The notes: generated by a model not told the origin, from the letters alone. Shown: positions 50,288 to 59,314, counted from the first letter of the stretch. The stretch: DNA of 64,000 nt from Olsenella sp. An270 (GCF_002159735.1 NZ_NFJF01000003.1:1-64000); one strand, 5' to 3'. A program made the numbers and translations.

Positions 50288-52150
50288 ATGACGTATACCG
50301 TGCTCTATGGGGAGGACGTCGACGTCCCCTTCCTCGACCGCCTCGTGGCCGTGGACCACGCCTGCTACGAGCCCGCCTACTGGGGCGACCCCGCCAACAC
50401 GGTCGCCCGCTACGAGCGGAACCGCCGCTCGTTCGTGTTCGTCGTCGACGACGAGAGCGGGCGTCTCGCCGGCTACGTCAACTTCTTCCCCTGCGAGCTG
50501 GGCCTCCACCAGGACAACGTCTCGCGTAGCCCCGTCATCCGTGACGACGACATCGCCCCCGACGAGGTCGCGCAGTACCGTACCGACGAGAACCACCTCT
50601 TCGTGCTCTCCATCGCCGTCCACCCCGCCTATCAGGACGGGGAGGTCATCCGGCTGCTCACCGACGGCTTCGTCGGCTACCTGCGGCGCCTGCGCGACGA
50701 GGGCCTGCCCGTCACGAGCGTCGTCGCCACCGCCGTCTCGGGCGACGGCACGAAGGTCCTGCGCAGCCTCCTGTTCCACGAGCTCCGTCACCTGGAGGAC
50801 GGCAACACGGTCTTCGTCTGCGACGGCCCGCGGCTCGACCGCCTGCTCGCGGGAAGGGCCCACTTCGCGACCTACCGCAGCGACCTCTGGCTGCTGCTCC
50901 CGCTCGCCGAGCACGAGGCGAACCTGCGCGTCGACAACCTGCTCGAGGACCGTGCCAGAGGCGTCCCCGCCGAGCCCGCCACCGCCGACGACCGCGCGCT
51001 CGCCGAGCACGTCATCTCGGAGCTCGTCGAGTACCTCTCCTACGAGTGCAGCAACGAGGTGGTGCGCGACCTCGAGCTCGCCCACCTCGGGAGCTTCGAC
51101 TTCCTCCACACCACCGACGACTACCCGGCGCGCGATGCCGGCGAGGAGATCGTCATGGGCACCGCGCGCGGGCACGCCGTCCTCGTCTGCCACCGCCGGA
51201 CGCACATGTTCGTGCTCGCCGTGCTCCTTTCGGCGTATCCCTTCTCCGTCACGCAGATGGAGGACCAGGTCTCCTACGACTACCTCAAGATACGCAGCCC
51301 GGAGGGCCCCGACCGCTTCGTCTCCCTCTACGACTACCTGCTCGAGACGTTCGGACTGCACCGCTGCGGGCGCGCGAAGTGCGCGCTGTTCCTCTCGGAG
51401 CGCCCGGACAACGACCGCGAGCTGCAGGACATGCTCGCCGCCGAGACGTACGACAACTACGGGCGCGAGTACCGCATCGACAGCACCGAGGTCCGCGCGA
51501 TGAGCCTCGACAACCGCGCGCAGTTCGACGACTACGAGCTCTACCTCTCGAGCAGGGCCGTCGTCTACGTGGCGAAGAGCTTCCGCGACCTCCCCATGGA
51601 CCGCGTGAGCGACTTCGCGAACTACCTCTTCATCGTGGTGCTCGTCCTTTTTCAGAACACCGCGCTCGAGAAGGTCAACACGCGCGTGACGAGGGTCCTC
51701 GAGGCGAACCACGACATCTCGCCGAAGGCCAAGCTCGCGATCGACCGGGAGTACGGCAGGACGGTGCGCTTCTGGGAGACGCAGAACTTCAAGTACCTCT
51801 CGTCCCAGATCGAGGCCACCTGCCTGCGCGAGGCGTTTCTCAACCAGGAGCTGCATGACGTCTACACCGAGCACCAGGAGTACCTCGAGCACCTCGTCTC
51901 GGTGAAGAGCGCCATCGTCGAGGGGCGCACGGGCATGGTCATCAACGTGGCCGCCGTCATCCTCGCGATCATCCAGCTGCAGCCCTTCTTCGCCGACCTC
52001 CTCCGGGACGTGTACGAGGGGCTCGGGATCGAGGCCACATACGCGGAGACCACCACGTACTGCGGCCTGTTCGGCGGGGTTGCCATTTACGTGCTCGTGG
52101 TTGTCATCAACCAGCGGCGTCGCCGGCACCAGCAGAGAAGCCGGATCTAG
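50288..52150 (+). CDS. GNAT-like N-terminus fused to a helical membrane-anchored C-terminus
   Basis: The 620-residue protein has an N-terminal region (about 1-190) with GNAT acetyltransferase character: FVFVVDDESGRLAGYVNFFP, LFVLSIAVHPAYQDGEVIRLLTDGFVGYL, and a final strand NTVFVCDG. The acetyl-CoA loop (Q/RxxGxG/A) is not clear. The middle (about 250-470) is of unknown fold. Residues 480-580 are charged helices, probably a coiled coil, and two membrane helices end the protein (VINVAAVILAIIQL, CGLFGGVAIYVLVVVI), a CorA-like layout. No known full-length family was recognised. It is followed at nine bases by a ThiT-like gene. Confidence 0.55.
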   Translation: MTYTVLYGEDVDVPFLDRLVAVDHACYEPAYWGDPANTVARYERNRRSFVFVVDDESGRLAGYVNFFPCELGLHQDNVSRSPVIRDDDIAPDEVAQYRTDENHLFVLSIAVHPAYQDGEVIRLLTDGFVGYLRRLRDEGLPVTSVVATAVSGDGTKVLRSLLFHELRHLEDGNTVFVCDGPRLDRLLAGRAHFATYRSDLWLLLPLAEHEANLRVDNLLEDRARGVPAEPATADDRALAEHVISELVEYLSYECSNEVVRDLELAHLGSFDFLHTTDDYPARDAGEEIVMGTARGHAVLVCHRRTHMFVLAVLLSAYPFSVTQMEDQVSYDYLKIRSPEGPDRFVSLYDYLLETFGLHRCGRAKCALFLSERPDNDRELQDMLAAETYDNYGREYRIDSTEVRAMSLDNRAQFDDYELYLSSRAVVYVAKSFRDLPMDRVSDFANYLFIVVLVLFQNTALEKVNTRVTRVLEANHDISPKAKLAIDREYGRTVRFWETQNFKYLSSQIEATCLREAFLNQELHDVYTEHQEYLEHLVSVKSAIVEGRTGMVINVAAVILAIIQLQPFFADLLRDVYEGLGIEATYAETTTYCGLFGGVAIYVLVVVINQRRRRHQQRSRI

Positions 52151-52159
52151 GGGGTGCGC

Positions 52160-52909
52160 ATGGGAGGGCGAGGGTCCAAAGGGGGCGCGCGGGGCGACGG
52201 CCGCCGCGTCTATCGGCGTGAGCCGGGCGACTGGCTCTGGGCGAACCGCGCGTTCTGGACCGTCGCGCTTCTCGCCCTGTCCGTGCTGCTCTCGGCGTTT
52301 CGGTTCGTGACGCTTCCACAGGGCGGCTCGGTCACGTTCCTGAGCCTGCTGCCGCTGTGGCTCGTCACGTACTTCTACGGCCCGCGCCATGGCTGCGTGG
52401 CCGGCGCGGTCTTCGGGTTCACCCGACTTGCGGTCATCTTCGGCGTGGGCGAGTGGGTGAACTTCTCGCCGGGCGCCATCGTGCTCGAGTACCCGGTCGC
52501 GTGCGGGGCCGTGGCGGTGGGAGGCCTGCTCCTGCGCGGGTTCGGGCCGAGGCGCGGCCGCGAGTGCGGTTGCGGGCGCGGGGTGGGGCGTGGAAGCGGC
52601 GCCCGTGACGAGGGCGAGGAAGACGATGACGTTAGGGGCGACGTGCTCGTCCTTCGTGTGGGCTACCTCGTCGGCGTGCTCGCGATGGGGGTGTGCTACG
52701 TCGTCTCGGCGCTGCTCTTCTACCCGCCCGAGGCCGAGGGCCTGCTTCCCAACCTCCTCGCGTGCGTCGCGTACGACATGAGCTACCTCCTCATCGAGGC
52801 GGTGCTCACCGAGCTGCTCCTGTTGCTGCCGCCCATGCTTGACGCCATACTCTACCTGCGCTTTGTTGCCACCACCGAGAAGGGCGACCCCACCCTCCGC
52901 TCGTTCTGA
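52160..52909 (+). CDS. ThiT-like ECF transporter substrate-binding component
   Basis: The 249-residue membrane protein has six helices and the pattern SLLPLWLVTYFYGPRHGCVAGAVFGFTRL and later GYLVGVLAMGVCYVVSALLFY. This matches the thiamine-specific S component ThiT (PF09515), which works with the ECF energy-coupling module. An insert of about 45 residues rich in Arg, Gly, Cys and acidic residues (about 133-170) is unusual and may loop into the cytoplasm. No TPP riboswitch is visible before the operon, which is odd for a thiamine transporter. ATG at 52160 is used, with GGGGG before it; a GTG lies two codons upstream. Confidence 0.65.
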   Translation: MGGRGSKGGARGDGRRVYRREPGDWLWANRAFWTVALLALSVLLSAFRFVTLPQGGSVTFLSLLPLWLVTYFYGPRHGCVAGAVFGFTRLAVIFGVGEWVNFSPGAIVLEYPVACGAVAVGGLLLRGFGPRRGRECGCGRGVGRGSGARDEGEEDDDVRGDVLVLRVGYLVGVLAMGVCYVVSALLFYPPEAEGLLPNLLACVAYDMSYLLIEAVLTELLLLLPPMLDAILYLRFVATTEKGDPTLRSF

Positions 52910-52921
52910 CTCGCGAGCGGC

Positions 52922-53009
52922 AGGCGTGTGACAAAGTGACAAAGGGGACGGAGGCTTTTGTCACACCGGAGGCGTGTGACAAAAGCCTCCGTCCCCTCTG
53001 TCACACGCC
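52922..53009. repeat. Long palindrome, 31-bp arms, GGGGACGGAGG type
   Basis: The arms 52936-52966 and 52974-53004 are inverted copies with one mismatch, carrying GTGACAAA/GGGGACGGAGGC and TTTTGTCACAC. It lies between two convergent genes and may terminate both as well as being a mobile palindrome. Confidence 0.75.
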
Positions 53010-53029
53010 CCCGTCCTACGGGTTCGGCA

Positions 53030-53590
53030 TCACATTCCGGCTTGGTCGAGGAAGCGCCGCACGAGGTAGGTCGTGATCGCCGAGCGGGAGGCGATTCCCA
53101 CCACCTGGCCGTCGGAGACCACGGGGATCTTCTTCACGTCCGACTCGCTAAGGAGCCGGCAGATGTCCTCGAACGAGGTGCTGACCGGGATGGTGACGGG
53201 GTGGTCGGACCCCACGTCGAGGGCCAGCTGGTCCATGATTGACGTCAGCCTCGCCTCGAACTTCGAGCCGCTCTCGCGGAGGCAGTCCAACAGGAGTGCG
53301 GGCGCCCCGACCGCCGGCACGTTGTGCCCCACGGACCTCAGGTAGCGCATGACGTCCCCGTCGCTCAGGTAGCCCACGACGGCGCCCTCGGGGGAGACGA
53401 TGGGCGCTCCGCTGATCTTCCTCTCTGCGAAGTACGCGAGGGCCTCGCGGACGGTCGCGTTTGCAGGCAGCATGAAGACGTCGCGCTCCATGTACTTGGC
53501 GAGGGACGCCTCGTCGGCGGGCGCCTCGTCGGCAAGGGCGCGCTGACGCTGGTAGTAGCCCTCGGTGTAGGCGACGTAGATGACGCCGCG
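53030..53590 (-). CDS. Tandem CBS-domain protein, 5' end uncertain
   Basis: The reading frame contains two CBS domains: YMERDVFMLPANATVREALAYFAERKISGAPIVSPEGAVVGYLSDGDVMRYL and PVTIPVSTSFEDICRLLSESDVKKIPVVSDGQVVGIASRSAI. CBS pairs bind adenosyl ligands and regulate enzymes or channels. The first 28 residues (VIYVAYTEGYYQRQRALADE) have no start codon in a good context. Upstream the frame runs into a repeat (53590-53644), so the original start may have been lost. ATG at 53491 would give the smallest product with both domains. The family of the parent protein was not recognised. Confidence 0.6.
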   Translation of the reverse strand, partial: RGVIYVAYTEGYYQRQRALADEAPADEASLAKYMERDVFMLPANATVREALAYFAERKISGAPIVSPEGAVVGYLSDGDVMRYLRSVGHNVPAVGAPALLLDCLRESGSKFEARLTSIMDQLALDVGSDHPVTIPVSTSFEDICRLLSESDVKKIPVVSDGQVVGIASRSAITTYLVRRFLDQAGM

Positions 53591-53644
53591 GTGGGCGACA
53601 CCGGGCCCCGCAGAGCCATGTCGTGCTGTCAAATGTTCCTTACA
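53590..53644. repeat. Repeat with GTGGGCGACACCGGGCCCC, copy 2
   Basis: The first 21 bases are identical to 47513-47533, followed by a diverged portion and GCTGTCAAA. It abuts the 5' end of the CBS gene and may have replaced its start. Confidence 0.55.
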
Positions 53645-53741
53645 TGGTTGCTGATCTGCGTATATGCACTGCAACGCATTGAACGCCGAATTAGCTCAGC
53701 GTCGTGCCGTGAGCTGGGTTTGCGACTGATTTTGGAATGAC

Positions 53742-53893
53742 CTGCCTTCAAAACCGACTTCTGAATAGATTTCTGGAGCGAGAAAGCTCTGCGTGGCTCG
53801 TTGGCGAAAGAAGCCCCAGTTGAGATTCGTCTCATGGAGCCCCTTCGGGATATGCCGCGTAGAAAACTATTCAGAAGTCGGTCTAGAAGGCAG
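53742..53893. mobile_element. 152-bp MITE-like element, copy 2
   Basis: The same length as copy 1 at 32658, with ends CTGCCTTCAAAACCGACTTC and its inverted counterpart GAAGTCGGTCTAGAAGGCAG; the inverted ends pair for about 30 bases (TGAATAGATTT against AAACTATTCA). The flank on both copies reads AAGTC after the right end. It sits 124 bases before prfC, with no gene inside. The 53594-54017 gap holds this element, the repeat at 53590 and the prfC promoter. Confidence 0.82.
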
Positions 53894-53977
53894 AAGTCCC
53901 TCTAGTTACTGCGTCGAACTTCGTTGACTGCGCGCTTTTGGGCAAGGCAGTGGGCTAGCTACCACGTGCGCATCCGC

Positions 53978-53983
53978 TACAAT
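53978..53983 (+). promoter_or_regulatory. Likely -10 of prfC (TACAAT)
   Basis: TACAAT lies 35 bases before the prfC start; the -35 is weak. TACAAT also occurs before other genes here (4947, 9626). Confidence 0.4.
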
Positions 53984-54017
53984 AGCTGGGCTCAAACGTC
54001 TGCAACGGAGGAAACGC

Positions 54018-55631
54018 ATGCCAAGCCTTGAGGAGGAGATCTCTTCTCGCCGCACCTTTGCCATCATCTCGCACCCGGACGCGGGCAAGACCACGCTCAC
54101 GGAGAAGCTCCTGCTCTACACCGGCACCATCCAGAGCGCCGGCTCGGTCAAGGGCAAGGCCAGCGCCAAGCACGCGGTCTCCGACTGGATGGACATCGAG
54201 AAGGCGCGCGGCATCTCCGTCACGTCCTCCGTGCTGCAGTTCACCTACGAGGGCCACTGCGTGAACATCCTGGACACCCCCGGCCACCAGGACTTCTCCG
54301 AGGACACCTACCGCACGCTCATGGCCGCGGACTCCGCCGTCATGGTGATCGACGGCGCCAAGGGCGTGGAGGCCCAGACCGTCAAGCTCTTCAAGGTGTG
54401 CGCGCTGCGCGGCATCCCTATCTTCACCTTTGTGAACAAGCTCGACCACGAGACGCGCGACCCCTTTGACCTCATGGAGGAGATCGAGAACGTCCTGGGC
54501 ATCGGGACGTACCCCATGAACTGGCCCATCGGCAACGGGCGCACGTTCCGCGGCGTCTTTGACCGCGCGAGCCGCCACGTGCTCGCCTTCGAGGGCGACG
54601 GCCGCGCCAACGCCACCAAGCGCGTGGCCGAGGTGGAGGCGGAGCTCGGCGACGCCGCCCTCGACGAGCTCATCGGCGAGGAGAACCACCGCACCCTCAT
54701 GGACGACATCGAGCTTCTCGACGGCGCGGACCACGAGTTCGACCTCGAGGCCGTGCGCACGGGCAAGCTCACGCCGGTCTTCTTTGGCTCGGCGCTCACC
54801 AACTTTGGCGTGGAGCCGTTCCTGCGCGACTTCCTGCGCATGGCGCCCGCTCCGGGCCCGCACACGGACGCCCTCACGGGCGAGGAGGTCCCCGCGACCG
54901 ACCCGTCCTTCTCGGGCTTTGTCTTCAAGATCCAGGCCAACATGGACAAGAACCACCGCGACCGCGTGGCGTTTTTGCGCGTGTGCTCGGGGCGCTTCGA
55001 GCGCGGCATGGACGCCTACCACGTGCAGGGCGACCGCAAGATCAAGCTGGCCACGGGCACGGCGATGATGGCCGACGACCGCGCTACGGTGGACGAGGCG
55101 TGTGCCGGCGACATCGTGGGCCTCTTCGACCCGGGGATCTTCTCGATCGGCGACACGCTCTGCGTGCCCGGCCGGCGCGTGCGCTACGCCGGCATCCCCA
55201 CCTTCGCGCCGGAGCACTTCGCGCGCGTCTCGCAGGTGGACACGCTCAAGCGCAAGCAGTTCGTGAAGGGCATGGAGGAGCTCGCCCAGGAGGGCGCCAT
55301 CCAGATCTTCCGCGAGCTGGGCGCCGGCATGGAGAGCGTGATCGTGGGAGTGGTGGGCGTGCTGCAGTTCGAGGTGCTCGAGCAGCGCCTCAAGAGCGAG
55401 TACCACGTGGACGTCTACCGGCAGGCGCTGCCCTACACCGAGGTCCGCTGGATCGACAACTCGCCCGACGAGCTGGACGTGCGCTCGCTCAACCTCACAC
55501 GCGACACCCTGCGCGTCGAGGACATGCGCGGCGGGCGCCTGCTCCTGTTCACGAGCCCGTGGAACCTGGACTGGGCCACGGAGCGCAACCCCGACCTGCG
55601 GCTCTCCGAGTTTGGCAACGTGACGTTCTAG
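54018..55631 (+). CDS. prfC: Peptide chain release factor 3
   Basis: The 537-residue GTPase has the G1 loop SHPDAGKTT, the switch region ARGISVTSSVLQF, DTPGHQDF, and NKLD. Length and the RF3 hallmark AIISHPDAGKTTLTEKLLL and WPIGNGRTFRGVFDR agree with the family. RF3 recycles RF1 and RF2 from the ribosome after termination. A GGAGG site precedes the ATG. The stop TAG (55629-55631) is shared on the other strand with the stop of the convergent AraC gene and touches a palindromic repeat. Confidence 0.96.
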   Translation: MPSLEEEISSRRTFAIISHPDAGKTTLTEKLLLYTGTIQSAGSVKGKASAKHAVSDWMDIEKARGISVTSSVLQFTYEGHCVNILDTPGHQDFSEDTYRTLMAADSAVMVIDGAKGVEAQTVKLFKVCALRGIPIFTFVNKLDHETRDPFDLMEEIENVLGIGTYPMNWPIGNGRTFRGVFDRASRHVLAFEGDGRANATKRVAEVEAELGDAALDELIGEENHRTLMDDIELLDGADHEFDLEAVRTGKLTPVFFGSALTNFGVEPFLRDFLRMAPAPGPHTDALTGEEVPATDPSFSGFVFKIQANMDKNHRDRVAFLRVCSGRFERGMDAYHVQGDRKIKLATGTAMMADDRATVDEACAGDIVGLFDPGIFSIGDTLCVPGRRVRYAGIPTFAPEHFARVSQVDTLKRKQFVKGMEELAQEGAIQIFRELGAGMESVIVGVVGVLQFEVLEQRLKSEYHVDVYRQALPYTEVRWIDNSPDELDVRSLNLTRDTLRVEDMRGGRLLLFTSPWNLDWATERNPDLRLSEFGNVTF

Positions 55632-56704
55632 GATGATACGAAGGGACAGTCCCTTCGTATCATTGTGCGGTAGGCGGCGGGTGTCATACCGTGGCTGTCA
55701 CGAAAATGGGCGTAGAAGTTTGACCTGCCGCGGTATCCCAGTGCTCGAGCTATCTCAGAGATGGGCAGGTCGGTGTCGCGCAGCATTCGCGCGGCCTCGC
55801 GCATACAGGCGTCTCGGCACCAGACGGCGAGGCTCGTTCCCGTTCGTGTACGGAACACATCGCTCAGGTAGTTCCCGTTGTAGCTGAATACGCGCGAGAG
55901 TTCGTTGCGTGTGACCCGACGTCGCTGTGCAAGCACGTAGGAGACGATGTGCTCCATGAGGTCGTCCGAGCTGGCGCTGGAGAACCTCGTCTCGTCAAGC
56001 GTGCTGCCTCTCGGGTCTCCGAGGGTGCCCAGCAGTCGTTCGAGATAACCCTGCACGACGCTACGGTATCCGGGCAGTCGCTCTATCAGCTCCTGGATCA
56101 CGTGGTTGGTAAGGAGCGAGAGCTCCCGTACCCTGTCTTCTCGGTCGCGAGGAGCTATGTCGACGTAGTCGACCTCACCAGTCGCGCGGACGTTGCGGGA
56201 GAGGAAAGCCGCGAGTGCGTCGCACCTGGAGTCACGGGAAATCAGCTCCTTGAGCAGGGAGGGCCTGATGCTAAAGTAGGCGGCGAGATACGAGGTGGAC
56301 ATTCCCTCTGCATGCCAGGCGTTCTGGTTGAGGATGCTGCAGTCCCCGGCGCGATAGCACCTCCGCCTGCCCTCTACGGTGAAGTCGAGCTCTCCGTCAA
56401 GAATGGCAACGAGCTCCAGGTAGTCGTGCTTGTGAGGGTTGGCAATCGGCTGGTCAGGCTGCGGCAGCAGGACACAGAGTGCGCTGCTTGGAGCAAACAG
56501 GAAGTACCTTCGCTCGCCCGGTTCGCACCAGTCAACAATAAGGAGAAAGTCGTCCTCGATAGTCTGGTGCCAGACTTCGCTCCCCTTTACTGAGCTGATG
56601 ATCGGTGAGGTGCCTCCCGCCTCAAACTGGCCGCTCCGCGAGAGGTCAATGACCTGGTTGGCAGACAGCACATTGGTAAGCGTGCCAAACAGTCCTGCGT
56701 CCAC
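55628..56704 (-). CDS. AraC-family regulator with cupin-like sensor, C-terminus in a repeat
   Basis: The 358-residue protein has an N-terminal sensor (about 90-150) with a cupin pattern PHKHDYLELVAILDGELDFTVEGRRRCYRAGDCSILN. The C-terminal AraC domain (about 255-345) has RVTRNELSRVFSYNGNYLSDVFRTRTGTSLAVW and LPISEIARALGYRGRSNFYAHFRDSHGMTPAAYR. The last residues MIRRDCPFVSS are encoded by the palindrome at 55633-55663. Start is GTG at 56704 with GGAAGGAAAGG upstream. It is divergent from a GH2 glycosidase and probably controls it in response to a sugar. Confidence 0.88.
   Translation of the reverse strand: MDAGLFGTLTNVLSANQVIDLSRSGQFEAGGTSPIISSVKGSEVWHQTIEDDFLLIVDWCEPGERRYFLFAPSSALCVLLPQPDQPIANPHKHDYLELVAILDGELDFTVEGRRRCYRAGDCSILNQNAWHAEGMSTSYLAAYFSIRPSLLKELISRDSRCDALAAFLSRNVRATGEVDYVDIAPRDREDRVRELSLLTNHVIQELIERLPGYRSVVQGYLERLLGTLGDPRGSTLDETRFSSASSDDLMEHIVSYVLAQRRRVTRNELSRVFSYNGNYLSDVFRTRTGTSLAVWCRDACMREAARMLRDTDLPISEIARALGYRGRSNFYAHFRDSHGMTPAAYRTMIRRDCPFVSS
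55633..55663. repeat. 31-bp palindrome, identical to 49046-49076
   Basis: The arms ATGATACGAAGGGAC and GTCCCTTCGTATCAT are perfect. It lies between the convergent stops of prfC and the AraC gene and encodes the last ten residues of the AraC protein. Confidence 0.85.
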
Positions 56705-56878
56705 GACCTTTCCTTCCGCTTGTCACGGCAGGCGAGAAGAACTGTGGAAACAGTACACCATTTGCCCGTATCACGCGAAAACAAAACGCGAAGACGACGG
56801 TTGCTCGACCTACTGTGAGCGTCAAGGTGAACGCGAGCAGATTGCATGCCTGCACGCGCATGTGGAAAGGGGACATCT

Positions 56879-59284
56879 ATGAGAGACGAGCTTTGGAACG
56901 AAGGCTGGACGTTCTGGACAGACGGCGAAGGTGTGCGTCGCACAGTCCGCTTGCCGCACGACGCGATGCTCTATGCCCAGCGTGGTCCCGAGAGTCCCGC
57001 CAAGGACGCCGGTGGCTACTTCTACGGAGACGTCTATCACTATGAAAAGCGCTTCGTCCCTCGGGAGGCGTGGGCGGGCCAGGAGGTCGTGCTCGTTTTC
57101 GACGGCGTGTATCGCAATGCCACGGTGACACTCAACGGTACGCAGGTCGCATGGCACGCGTACGGGTACACGCCCTTCTCGGCTCGTCTTACCGAAGCCT
57201 TGCTTCCGGGGTGTGAGAACGTGTTGGAGGTCGTCGCGGACAACTCGGAGCTCCCCAATGCACGCTGGTACACGGGTGGCGGCATCTATCGTGACGTGCG
57301 TCTGCTCGTGGCGCCCATGCACCACATAACGTGGCAGGGTGTCCAAGTTGACACGGTTTCCACTGATCCGGCGGTCGTGCGGGTGAGAACTGAGCTCACG
57401 GGTCCTTCTGTTGTGGGGGAGCGCGTACGCGTGGAGATTCTTGACAAGGGGGAAGTTGTCGCTCGAGGCGAGGATGCTGACGCGACGCTTACGATTCCCG
57501 ATGCCCGCCTCTGGAGCGCGGAGCGCCCGGAGCTCTACGTCTGTCGCGTGACGCTCGAGGACGCCACGAGTGCAGTGATCGATGTTGCGGAGACCACTTT
57601 TGGCGTTCGCACGCTGGCCTGGTCTGCCGAGAAGGGCTTCTTGGTGAACGGCGAGACGGTGCTTCTCCGTGGCGCGTGCGTACACCATGACAACGGGATG
57701 CTGGGTGCGGCGAGTTATGACGCATCCGAGGAACGCAAGGTCCGCATTCTCAAGGAGCAGGGCTTCAACGCGCTTCGCAGCTCGCACAACCCTGCGTCCC
57801 CGGCGCTGCTCGAAGCGTGCGACCGACTGGGCATGTATGTCATCGACGAGACGTTCGACATGTGGTTCCAGCACAAGAACCCCTATGACTACGCGAGCGA
57901 CTTCGAGGCGTGCTACCTCGATGACGTGCGTGCCATGATCGAGCGCGACCGCAACCACCCCAGCGTCGTGATGTACTCCATCGGCAACGAGGTCTCCGAG
58001 CCGGTTAAGCCGCATGGTCTGGAGGTTGCGCAGAACATGATCGACCTCGCTCATCGCCTGGACCCGAGCCGTCCTGTGACGGCGGGCATCAACTTCATGG
58101 TGCTCATGATGGCGAGTTCCGGTAAGGGCCTCTACGACGAGGGCGGCCTGGCGAAGGACTATGCCGACGGGAACCGTGCCGAGAAGGACGGTGGTCGTCG
58201 CGCGGAGCGAAAGTCGGGCAGCCTGCTTTTCAACACGATGATGTCGGTCCTGGGCAAGGGCATCAACCGCATGGGAAACTCGAAGAAGGCTGACCGTGCC
58301 ACAACGCCGGTGCTCGACCTGCTTGACGTGTGCGGGTACAACTACGCGAACGGGCGCTATGCCAAGGAGGGAAGCGTCCATCCGGGGCGCATCATCGTTG
58401 GCTCGGAGACCTACCCGCAAGACATTGCCGACAACTGGGCGAAGGTCGAGCGCCTTTCGTACGTGATCGGTGACTTCATGTGGACGGGCTGGGACTATCT
58501 GGGCGAGGCTGCCATTGGGTCGTGGAACTACGAGGGCGTGTCGATGGTGAACGTGCGCTATCCGTGGCTGCTCTCCGGGGCCGGGGTCGTCGACATCTGC
58601 GGGCGCCCGGACGCGCAGGCGGCATACGCAGCGACGGTTTGGGGTGCGCGCGAGAAGCCCTATCTGGGCGTGCGACCGGTGAATCACCCTGGCGTTCGCG
58701 TGACGAAGGCTGCGTGGCGCGGGACCAACGCGTTTGACAGTTGGTCATGGGCCTCGTGCGAAGGCAACAAAACCACGGTCGAGGTGTACGGACGAGGCGA
58801 GATCGCCGAGCTTCTCGTCAACGGGAGGAGCTGCGGCCGTAGGCGCCTCAAGAAGTTTAGGGCGCTGTTCCGTGTGCGCTATGAGCCCGGCACGCTCACG
58901 GCGGTGGTCTACGATCGAGCCGGGAAGGAGCTGGGTCGCAGCGAGCTCGTCTCGGCGACCGGGGCGGTGCGTCTGGACGTGCGGCCGGAGGTCTCGTGCG
59001 TGCGCGTCGGAGAGATTGCCTACGTTGCGATAGAGCTGAGAGGCGAGAACGACGTGTTGGAGTCCAACGCCGACCGACGGGTGACGCTCGAGGTGGAGGG
59101 CGGCGAGCTGCTCGGCTTTGGCAGCGCGCAGCCAAACCCGGAGGAGAGCTACCTCTCCAGCGAGTGCCAGACCTGGTACGGACGAGCCGTTGCCGTCGTG
59201 CGAGCAAGTGAGCGGGGGCAGGTCTCGATTACCGCCCGCGACGCCACCGGCCAGGTTGCCTCCGCTGCGATCGAGGTTGAGTAG
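56879..59284 (+). CDS. Glycoside hydrolase family 2 protein (beta-galactosidase/beta-glucuronidase-like)
   Basis: The 801-residue enzyme has an N-terminal sugar-binding domain (ARWYTGGGIYRDVRL, typical of GH2), an immunoglobulin-like domain, a TIM barrel (about 265-560) with GACVHHDNGMLG, LRSSHNPASPALLEACDRLGMYVIDE, the acid/base Glu in VMYSIGNEVSEP, and a nucleophile Glu in IIVGSETYPQDI. C-terminal beta domains follow (about 600-800). No signal peptide is present, so it acts in the cytoplasm on an imported sugar. The short GAAAGGGG site precedes ATG 56879. It is divergent from the AraC gene, which likely regulates it. The precise glycoside cannot be told. Confidence 0.9.
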   Translation: MRDELWNEGWTFWTDGEGVRRTVRLPHDAMLYAQRGPESPAKDAGGYFYGDVYHYEKRFVPREAWAGQEVVLVFDGVYRNATVTLNGTQVAWHAYGYTPFSARLTEALLPGCENVLEVVADNSELPNARWYTGGGIYRDVRLLVAPMHHITWQGVQVDTVSTDPAVVRVRTELTGPSVVGERVRVEILDKGEVVARGEDADATLTIPDARLWSAERPELYVCRVTLEDATSAVIDVAETTFGVRTLAWSAEKGFLVNGETVLLRGACVHHDNGMLGAASYDASEERKVRILKEQGFNALRSSHNPASPALLEACDRLGMYVIDETFDMWFQHKNPYDYASDFEACYLDDVRAMIERDRNHPSVVMYSIGNEVSEPVKPHGLEVAQNMIDLAHRLDPSRPVTAGINFMVLMMASSGKGLYDEGGLAKDYADGNRAEKDGGRRAERKSGSLLFNTMMSVLGKGINRMGNSKKADRATTPVLDLLDVCGYNYANGRYAKEGSVHPGRIIVGSETYPQDIADNWAKVERLSYVIGDFMWTGWDYLGEAAIGSWNYEGVSMVNVRYPWLLSGAGVVDICGRPDAQAAYAATVWGAREKPYLGVRPVNHPGVRVTKAAWRGTNAFDSWSWASCEGNKTTVEVYGRGEIAELLVNGRSCGRRRLKKFRALFRVRYEPGTLTAVVYDRAGKELGRSELVSATGAVRLDVRPEVSCVRVGEIAYVAIELRGENDVLESNADRRVTLEVEGGELLGFGSAQPNPEESYLSSECQTWYGRAVAVVRASERGQVSITARDATGQVASAAIEVE

Positions 59285-59314
59285 ACAGTCGCGGTCGTGA
59301 CGGATCCCTTTCCT

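Noticed and set aside
50246-52942. 898-codon minus-strand frame opposite the GNAT-like and ThiT-like genes
   Set aside because: The translation is low-complexity and charged; the plus-strand frames have normal proteins with start signals and membrane helices.
52940-53005. TPP riboswitch associated with the ThiT-like gene
   Set aside because: The structure lies downstream of the gene, is a plain palindrome and lacks the TPP core; nothing like it lies upstream at 50150-50287.
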